From CAXMPK01 sp964195405 (GTDB lineage Bacteria > Actinomycetota > Acidimicrobiia > Spongiisociales > ZC4RG35): 64,000 bases of DNA. The position numbers and the translations under genes were made by a program. Under the pieces are notes generated by a model. The model searched no databases. It was not told the origin of the DNA and was given only the letters and a program-made list of their open reading frames with translations. Below, in pieces: positions 58,167-64,000 of this stretch. Location of the stretch: the NCBI GenBank assembly GCA_964195405.1, contig CAXMPK010000119.1, forward strand, positions 1 to 64,000. The letters are read 5' to 3'. Each line of letters opens with the position of its first letter. Within the stretch, counting starts at the first letter, position 1.

Positions 58167-60986
58167 ATGCCCAACCCGTTTGAGAAGTTCGCAGACCGCC
58201 ACATCGGTCCCAGTCATTCGGATATTCAGAAGATGCTTGCCACCGTTGGCGTGGCGTCTTTGGACGACTTGGTTGCCGGGACAGTTCCGACCTCGATCTT
58301 GGATGAGACGCTCGAACTGCCCGAGGCGCTGACGGAAGTAGAGGTAGTTGGACGGCTTACCGAGTTAGCTGAAAAGAACACTGTCATTACGTCGCTCATA
58401 GGTCTCGGATACCACGACACGATCACCCCACCTGTCATCCAGCGCAAAGTGTTGGAGAACCCTGCTTGGTACACCGCCTACACCCCTTATCAAGCTGAGA
58501 TCAGCCAGGGTCGACTTGAGGCCTTGCTCAATTTCCAGACCATGGTCTCGGACCTCACGGGTCTCGACATCGCCAATTCGTCACTTCTCGATGAGCCGAC
58601 CGCTGCCGCCGAGGGCATGGCCATGGCTCACCGTCTCCACCGTGGGAAAGAGAGAGTTTTCTACGTCCATCCCGATGTCCACACACCAACCAAAGCGGTC
58701 CTCACCACCAGAGCCTCGGCTGTTGGGATCGAAGTTCGAGAGCTAGACGACCATGCCGACCCTTCACAAGCATTTGGCGTGTTACTTCAATACCCAGGGT
58801 CATCTGGTGCGATCAGCGACCACAGCTCTGTTATCGACGCCTTCAGTGGTGCAGGCGCTTTCGTCGTGGTGGCCACCGATCTGCTCGCCCTCACCATGCT
58901 TGAGCCCCCGGGGGAGTGGGGCGCCGACATCGCTGTCGGATCGGCCCAACGTTTTGGGGTGCCGCTTGGCTATGGAGGGCCCCACGCCGGCTTTATCGCA
59001 TGTCGGGAGAAGCATGTGCGCGCCCTCCCCGGTCGTCTCGTGGGTGCTGCTGAGGACACCGCGGGGAGGATGAGCTATCGGCTGGCTCTCCAGACCAGGG
59101 AACAGCACATCAGACGGGAGAAGGCGACCTCCAACGTGTGTACGGCCCAAGTCTTGTTGGCGATCATGGCCGGCTTCTATGCCTGCTGGCATGGACCCCA
59201 AGGCCTCAAAGCAATCGCGGGTGAAGTCCATCGACTCACATCAAGTCTCGCGGCAGGGATTGATTCTGCCGGATACAAGATGGTCTCCACCTGGTTCGAC
59301 ACGATCACTGTCAGGACGCCAGGAGCCGCAGATGAGATCGTCGCGCGAGCTCTCGAGGTGGGAGTGAACCTCGGTCTCGTCGACGATGACCATGTGCGTG
59401 TGGCACTTGACGAGAAGTCCGATGACGACTTGGTTGGGGTGGTTCTGGGGGTTTTCGGCGCCTCGATACCGGGTGAGCAACCTTCAGGAATCCCGGATAG
59501 GGCGATTCGCCGGACAGCATTCTTGACACACCCCGTCTTCAGTCTTCATCAGTCCGAAACCGAGATGCTGCGCTACCTGCGAAGACTGTCCGACCGCGAC
59601 CTCGCCCTAGATCGCAGCATGATTCCACTTGGCTCCTGCACGATGAAGCTCAACGCGACTACCGAGATGATCCCGGTCACATGGCCCGAGTTCGCAGGGA
59701 TTCACCCCTATGCGCCGGTCAGTCAGGCAGCTGGATATTTGGAGCTGATCGAAGAACTGGGTGAATACCTGGCCCAAATAACCGGCTACGACACAGTCTC
59801 TCTCCAGCCCAACGCCGGATCACAGGGCGAGTTGTCAGGCTTGCTGGCGATCGCCGCGTATCACGAGTCCCGTGGTGAAGGTCATCGTGACGTTTGTCTC
59901 ATTCCCGCGTCTGCGCACGGAACCAACGCTGCGTCTGCGGTCATGGCCGGTATGCGTGTTGTGGTTGTTGCGACGGACGACCGCGGGAATGTCGATTTCG
60001 ATGATCTAGAGGCCAAGGCATCGGAGCACGCTGACGCCCTTGCCGCCGCCATGGTCACCTACCCGTCCACGCACGGAGTTTTTGAGGAGGGGATCAAGGC
60101 ACTGACCGAAATGGTGCATTCCCACGGTGGCCAGGTTTATGTCGATGGGGCCAATCTCAACGCTCTCGTAGGATTGGCGCGACCAGCCGAGTTCGGCGCT
60201 GACATCGGTCACCTCAATCTGCACAAGACGTTCACAATCCCGCATGGGGGAGGTGGTCCAGGTGTCGGCCCAGTAGGCGCAAAGTCCCATTTGGCGCCAT
60301 TCTTGCCAAGCCACCCCTTGCTGGCGGCGGCAGGCCCCGATACCGGAATCGGACCAGTTTCCGGTGCGCCTTTTGGATCGGCCGGGATTCTCCCCATCCC
60401 CTATGCGTATATTCGCCTGATGGGCGCCGAAGGGCTGCGTCAGGCAACGAAAGTGGCGATTCTGTCGGCCAACTACGTGGCCAGACGGCTCGATCCCTAC
60501 TTTCCCGTTCTCTATACAGGGGCAGGCGGGCGTGTGGCCCATGAGTGCATCCTCGATTTGCAGCCACTCACCAGAGACACCGGTATCACTGCCGAAGACG
60601 TTGCCAAACGTTTGGCTGATTATGGATTCCACGCCCCGACGCTGTCGTTCCCGGTGGTGGGGACACTCATGGTTGAACCGACCGAGTCCGAGAGCCGGGC
60701 AGAGCTCGACCGTTTCTGTGATGCGATGATCGCGATCCGAGCCGAAGCCGATCGGGTGGGTTCGGGTGAGTGGCCTCGAGATGACAATCCGCTGTCAAAC
60801 GCCCCGCATACTTCCGAGGACGTTGTTGCGGATGACTGGGCACGGCCCTATTCGAGAGAACAAGCTGCGTTTCCTGTCAGGATCCTTCGTTCCGACAAAT
60901 ACTGGCCCCCGGTTGGGCGTATCGACGGTGTGGGTGGGGATCGGAATCTCGTCTGTGCCTGTCCGCCTCTCGATGCCTACCGCTGA
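58167..60986 (+). CDS. gcvP: Glycine dehydrogenase (decarboxylating), P protein
   Basis: A 939-residue PLP enzyme of the glycine cleavage system, releasing CO2 from glycine and passing the aminomethyl group to lipoyl-GcvH. It is the long single-chain form with both halves. The N-terminal half has RHIGPSHSDIQKML and YTPYQAEISQGRLEAL; the C-terminal half has the PLP lysine in LNLHKTFTIPHGGGGPG near residue 685. ATG 58167 follows the glycine riboswitch by about 57 bases. gcvT and gcvH are not in the window, so they must lie elsewhere. Confidence 0.97.
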   Translation: MPNPFEKFADRHIGPSHSDIQKMLATVGVASLDDLVAGTVPTSILDETLELPEALTEVEVVGRLTELAEKNTVITSLIGLGYHDTITPPVIQRKVLENPAWYTAYTPYQAEISQGRLEALLNFQTMVSDLTGLDIANSSLLDEPTAAAEGMAMAHRLHRGKERVFYVHPDVHTPTKAVLTTRASAVGIEVRELDDHADPSQAFGVLLQYPGSSGAISDHSSVIDAFSGAGAFVVVATDLLALTMLEPPGEWGADIAVGSAQRFGVPLGYGGPHAGFIACREKHVRALPGRLVGAAEDTAGRMSYRLALQTREQHIRREKATSNVCTAQVLLAIMAGFYACWHGPQGLKAIAGEVHRLTSSLAAGIDSAGYKMVSTWFDTITVRTPGAADEIVARALEVGVNLGLVDDDHVRVALDEKSDDDLVGVVLGVFGASIPGEQPSGIPDRAIRRTAFLTHPVFSLHQSETEMLRYLRRLSDRDLALDRSMIPLGSCTMKLNATTEMIPVTWPEFAGIHPYAPVSQAAGYLELIEELGEYLAQITGYDTVSLQPNAGSQGELSGLLAIAAYHESRGEGHRDVCLIPASAHGTNAASAVMAGMRVVVVATDDRGNVDFDDLEAKASEHADALAAAMVTYPSTHGVFEEGIKALTEMVHSHGGQVYVDGANLNALVGLARPAEFGADIGHLNLHKTFTIPHGGGGPGVGPVGAKSHLAPFLPSHPLLAAAGPDTGIGPVSGAPFGSAGILPIPYAYIRLMGAEGLRQATKVAILSANYVARRLDPYFPVLYTGAGGRVAHECILDLQPLTRDTGITAEDVAKRLADYGFHAPTLSFPVVGTLMVEPTESESRAELDRFCDAMIAIRAEADRVGSGEWPRDDNPLSNAPHTSEDVVADDWARPYSREQAAFPVRILRSDKYWPPVGRIDGVGGDRNLVCACPPLDAYR

Positions 60987-60991
60987 TCAGC

Positions 60992-61021
60992 TTGACAATT
61001 GCTCTTGCAGTGGGATGGTTA
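60992..61021 (+). promoter_or_regulatory. Possible promoter before the coiled-coil gene
   Basis: A perfect TTGACA (60992-60997) is followed 18 bases later by TGGTTA (61016-61021), a weak -10. It lies 35 bases before the GTG start of the coiled-coil gene. The -35 match is good; the -10 is poor. Confidence 0.3.
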
Positions 61022-61056
61022 CTGCCTGATTTCCTAGCGATCTTGAGGGTCAATCG

Positions 61057-62661
61057 GTGAGATTCACCGGTCAAATTCGGGTTCCCGATGTAGACCACCC
61101 GGGGGTTCCAGTCACCTTCGTTGTCGATGACAACCAGGCGGAGGTGATTCTGGAGGGTGACTCCCTTGGCAGGTGGTCGCTTTTTGACGTCCATGTGACC
61201 CGTCTTGTCTCCAGTGCGTTCCAGGTCGAGTTGGCCGACGAGGAAATCACATTCCTCGCCGACGAGCCCGTTGACTTTGCCTACAACGGCGTCGAGCACA
61301 TGGCTCAGGTATGGGCCCGGTATAAGACAATGACGGTCCCGCGCCGAGTGATTGCCGTCAAACGATCCCGAAAGGGAACCACACCATCGCGACTCCAGGA
61401 ATTCCGCGAGGCGATGATCGAGAATCTCAGAGCTGAGGGTGGTGAGAGCTCGAGCCGGGGAGAGCCCTCGATGCTCCCCGGCGAATCCGTGGCGACAGCG
61501 GCGTCTCCATCAACACTAGACCCGCTGCTCGAGCCCGTTACGGAGTCGAACGAAGCCGAAGACGGTGCGGAAGCAGTCATTCCAATGGTCGCTGGTTCCA
61601 ATGAGCTCGATCGAGCTTCGGCGAAGACGGAGCTGGAAGCAATCGAAAATGCTGAGGCCCAGCGAGCGAAAGCCACGCTCATTGAGACCGAGCGAAGGGC
61701 CGAGGCCGATCGAATGGCGTCCGAGCGTGATGCACTCGCGGCTGAGCGTGTCCGCCTCGACGAACAGAAGCGGAGTCTGGAGGAGGCCCTTGCAGAAGCA
61801 GAACACCTAGAGAAGAAGCGTCTCGATGCGGCGCAAGTCGATATGGATCGGATCGAGAGTGAGAAGCGGGAGCTCGAGAAGCGTCATGAGGAGGAGCGTC
61901 TCAAGGCGGAGCAATTGGAAACCGAGCGACAGGCGCTTCAACAGCTTGAGGTCGATCGTGTCGAGCGCGAGCGCCAACAGGAAAAAGACCTCGCGGCGCG
62001 GCATTTGGAGGTCGAAGAGCTCGAAACCAAGAAACGGGCCGAAGCTGAGCGTCTCGAGAAGGAGCGTAAGGAGTTGGTGCGTCTCGATGCAGAGCGTGAA
62101 GAGACCGCTCGCATCGAAATGGAAAAGCTCGAGCTGGAGCGTCTCGAATTGGAGCGTCTCGAAAGTGAGAGGTTACAACGCGAGCGGGACGAAGCCGATC
62201 GCGTCGAGAAGCAACGTCTCGCTGAAGAGAAGCAACGTCTTGCTGACGAAAAGCGGGAGGCAAAACGTCTGAAGAAGGAGAAGGAAGCGGCCGCGGCCAT
62301 CGCGGCGGAGGCTGAAACCGAACCTGAAACCGATGCTGAGGAAGAACCGGGCGGACGTGTCGCTGAAGTGCTCGGAACGTCAGTTGCCGGCGACCTCCCC
62401 GATAATGCCAAGGAGTTGGTGGTCGATCTTGGAGCCTTCGAAGAGGTGGCCCCGATCGAGACACCGCAATCGGGTACCGACACCGAACCGGCAATGGCCG
62501 GAGTGACGGAGAAGGCCGGAATCATGGGTGCAGTCAAGGCTGCCTTCAGTCGCACCGGCAAGAACCATGTTCACGAGTTCACAGAGGCCCCCGGTGGCAT
62601 TGGCATGGTGCGATACATCTGCCGCGAATGTGGCTACGTCTCGATATCCAGCACAGATTGA
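61057..62661 (+). CDS. Long Glu/Arg-rich coiled-coil protein with C-terminal zinc-ribbon-like motif, unknown function
   Basis: I do not recognise a named family. 534 residues. The N-terminal ~110 form a beta-rich domain (MRFTGQIRVPDVDHPGVPV) that looks globular, followed by an acidic linker. From about 183 to 417 the sequence is a continuous charged coiled coil with repeated ERLE/KRLEE heptads. After an acidic stretch the last 35 residues carry HVHEF (about 503) and CRECG (about 521), a possible CxxC/His metal site. The GTG start is at 61057. Such an architecture suggests a scaffold or polar/cytoskeletal organiser, but this is inference. It follows gcvP and precedes manC on the same strand. 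Confidence 0.85.
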   Translation: MRFTGQIRVPDVDHPGVPVTFVVDDNQAEVILEGDSLGRWSLFDVHVTRLVSSAFQVELADEEITFLADEPVDFAYNGVEHMAQVWARYKTMTVPRRVIAVKRSRKGTTPSRLQEFREAMIENLRAEGGESSSRGEPSMLPGESVATAASPSTLDPLLEPVTESNEAEDGAEAVIPMVAGSNELDRASAKTELEAIENAEAQRAKATLIETERRAEADRMASERDALAAERVRLDEQKRSLEEALAEAEHLEKKRLDAAQVDMDRIESEKRELEKRHEEERLKAEQLETERQALQQLEVDRVERERQQEKDLAARHLEVEELETKKRAEAERLEKERKELVRLDAEREETARIEMEKLELERLELERLESERLQRERDEADRVEKQRLAEEKQRLADEKREAKRLKKEKEAAAAIAAEAETEPETDAEEEPGGRVAEVLGTSVAGDLPDNAKELVVDLGAFEEVAPIETPQSGTDTEPAMAGVTEKAGIMGAVKAAFSRTGKNHVHEFTEAPGGIGMVRYICRECGYVSISSTD

Positions 62662-62702
62662 GTTACATCGACTCATAATCTGCTGCCGGTACCCTCGCCG
62701 CA

Positions 62703-63758
62703 ATGCCAATAGTCAGACCAGTCATTCTGTCCGGTGGTTCAGGAACACGTTTGTGGCCTCTCTCCACGCCCAGCCTTCCCAAACAGTTCGTCCATCTTCT
62801 CCCCGGTGGCACCCTCTTCACCCAAACGCTGGAGCGTCTCAGTGGTATAGAAGGCGTGGCACCGCCGGTGATTGTCACCGGGGCTGATTATGCCGATAGG
62901 GCGTCAGCCGCCGCCAAGGACATGGGCATGCCTGCTGAATTCATGATTGTGGAGCCGGCCGGCCGAAACACCGCACCGGCGGCTTTGGCCGCGGCCTTTT
63001 CGGTTGCAGCTGATGAGATTCTCGTCATCCTTCCGGCCGACCACATCATCGAGGACATCATCGACTTCGGAGGGACTGTCGAGTTGGCTGTTGATGAAGC
63101 TGAATCGGGATCCATCGTCACTTTTGGGATCACACCAACGGGCCCTGAAACGGGCTTCGGATACATCGAGATGGGTCGAGAATCGGGTCATGGGTATGTG
63201 GTCAACCGTTTCAAGGAAAAACCCGGCCCATCTGAGGCCATAGAACTTGTTGCCGATGGCCATCATATTTGGAACTCAGGCATGTTTGTCGTTTCGGCTG
63301 GTCTTCTCATTGACGAGGCGCTGATCCACTGTCCGAAATTGGCGGAAGGGGTGCTGGCTTCATTGCAACCGTCGCAAGGCGGGATGGTGCACCTTGATGA
63401 AGGGTTCCGGTCGGTGGAGAGTATTTCACTCGATCACGCGATCATGGAGAAAACCGAGAAGGCGGTGGTTGTGCCGATTGACGTTGGGTGGAGCGACGTT
63501 GGGTCATACCAGACTCTTTGGGAGCTATCAGAAAAGGACAATGCCGGAAACTCGGTGACCGGTGACGTGGTGATCCGCGATGTCTCCGGTTCGTTGATCC
63601 GGGCATCATCGCGAACGGTGGCCGTAGCCGGGTTGTCCGATGTGGTTGTGATCGAGACCGCAGATGCTGTGTTGGTTGTGCCCCGGGACCGCTCTCAGGA
63701 CGTGAAGGATCTGGCAGCCGATGCTGGCGGCGACCGCTCTGCAGCACAATCGTCCTGA
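62703..63758 (+). CDS. manC: Mannose-1-phosphate guanylyltransferase
   Basis: A 351-residue sugar nucleotidyltransferase. The nucleotide motif is LSGGSGTRLWPLS near residues 9-21, with LPKQFVHL next. AGRNTAPAALAA lies near 86, ILPADHII near 105, FKEKPG near 167 with the sugar-phosphate lysine, and WSDVGSYQTLW near 264. It makes GDP-mannose from mannose-1-phosphate and GTP. It lacks the C-terminal phosphomannose isomerase half found in bifunctional enzymes. GDP-mannose feeds glycan and, in this genome, probably mannosylglycerate synthesis. Confidence 0.93.
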   Translation: MPIVRPVILSGGSGTRLWPLSTPSLPKQFVHLLPGGTLFTQTLERLSGIEGVAPPVIVTGADYADRASAAAKDMGMPAEFMIVEPAGRNTAPAALAAAFSVAADEILVILPADHIIEDIIDFGGTVELAVDEAESGSIVTFGITPTGPETGFGYIEMGRESGHGYVVNRFKEKPGPSEAIELVADGHHIWNSGMFVVSAGLLIDEALIHCPKLAEGVLASLQPSQGGMVHLDEGFRSVESISLDHAIMEKTEKAVVVPIDVGWSDVGSYQTLWELSEKDNAGNSVTGDVVIRDVSGSLIRASSRTVAVAGLSDVVVIETADAVLVVPRDRSQDVKDLAADAGGDRSAAQSS

Positions 63759-63772
63759 GGACGCTGCTCATC

Positions 63773-64000
63773 GTGGCGCTGCTTCTGGTTGGGGCGTGTT
63801 CGGTTGCCCGACCTGCTGATGATGCCACCGGTGAGAAGATCTACCAGCAACTGTGCTCCAATTGCCATGGTGACGACCTTGCTGGCGGGCTCGGCCCTCC
63901 CCTTGGTCCAGGGTCCAACTCGGCCGACCAACCAGACGAGTTTCTCGAGATCACCATCCTGCGCGGACGGGGTCGCATGCCTTCGTTCTCATCATCGCTC
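63773..64000 (+). CDS. c-type cytochrome lipoprotein (partial, cut by window end)
   Basis: The reading frame runs off the window after 76 codons. From GTG 63773 a short hydrophobic signal ends in LLLVGAC, a lipobox. The mature part soon gives CSNCH, the haem-c motif, then GDDLAGGLGPPLG and TILRGRGRMPSFSS, as in cytochrome c class I (cbb3/cytochrome c6-like). It is probably exported, lipid-anchored and works in periplasmic-side electron transfer. The true start is uncertain because few charged residues precede the signal; no ATG lies in frame close by. Confidence 0.78.
   Translation, partial: MALLLVGACSVARPADDATGEKIYQQLCSNCHGDDLAGGLGPPLGPGSNSADQPDEFLEITILRGRGRMPSFSSSL

Noticed and set aside
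61800..62280. Short direct repeats resembling a CRISPR or minisatellite
   Set aside because: They are in-frame heptad codons (GAGCGTCTCGA and variants) of the coiled-coil gene, with no spacers of constant length.
1..64000. Mobile element, prophage or CRISPR locus
   Set aside because: No transposase, integrase, phage gene, att-like repeat at a tRNA, or repeat-spacer array was found on either strand.

Overview
The window is a dense, ordinary-looking bacterial chromosome segment of moderately high G+C with about 60 genes on both strands. There is no insertion sequence, prophage, CRISPR array or rRNA operon. The order eno-ftsB-DUF501-ppx at the left end matches Rv1023-Rv1026 of Mycobacterium tuberculosis. 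Together with the actinobacterial-type DapD, the DUF2510 protein, the YfjP-like/dynamin-like GTPase pair and frequent GTG/TTG starts, this points to an Actinomycetota genome. An Acidimicrobiia-like, possibly marine lineage is my guess; no taxonomic marker here settles it.\n\nLayout. 1-7 kb: glycolysis and division (eno, ftsB, DUF501, ppx), tRNA-Leu(UAA), a crotonase, and a cysteine desulfurase-mnmA pair for tRNA thiolation. 7-20 kb: housekeeping (ligA, divergent dapD/dapE, gatCAB, pyk), a CadI/ArsI-type metalloenzyme gene, a stand-alone Nfu N-terminal-like domain, a SDR and a large VanW protein. 20-32 kb: an Fe-S RecB-like nuclease, ArsR, then a catabolic island (class I amidotransferase-like hydrolase, FAH hydrolase, P450, PLP decarboxylase, glutamine-synthetase-like ligase, acetoacetate-decarboxylase-like protein, Na+/H+ antiporter, aldehyde dehydrogenase, MarR, HpaD-like extradiol dioxygenase). 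32-37 kb: paired GTPases, MscS channel, lipid-kinase-like protein and a degenerate ADP-ribosylglycohydrolase. 37-47 kb: transporters, a zinc-site-deficient MDR, aspartate aminotransferase, secreted nuclease-LTD lipoprotein, PQQ-type sugar dehydrogenase, HIT protein. 46.8-48 kb: a clear mannosylglycerate synthase. 48-54.2 kb: HerA-SbcD-SbcC-NurA. 54-64 kb: gpsA, ychF, a glycine riboswitch with gcvP, a long coiled-coil protein, mannose-1-phosphate guanylyltransferase and a truncated cytochrome c.\n\nHow the parts may work together. The most striking unit is the four-gene HerA-Mre11(SbcD)-Rad50(SbcC)-NurA cluster, which has the gene content and order of the archaeal DNA-end-resection operon; its HerA has an altered P-loop. 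Mannosylglycerate synthase uses GDP-mannose, whose maker ManC is at the right end; with the antiporter and MscS it suggests salt adaptation. Two regulatory links come straight from the sequence. A near-identical TATTGA-N6-TCRATA operator lies before both arsR and the cadI-like gene 9 kb away. A TTAGGTA-SCTAA box with matching flanks lies before the P450 gene and in the aldehyde dehydrogenase/MarR intergenic region, hinting at one MarR-controlled regulon for ring or amine catabolism.
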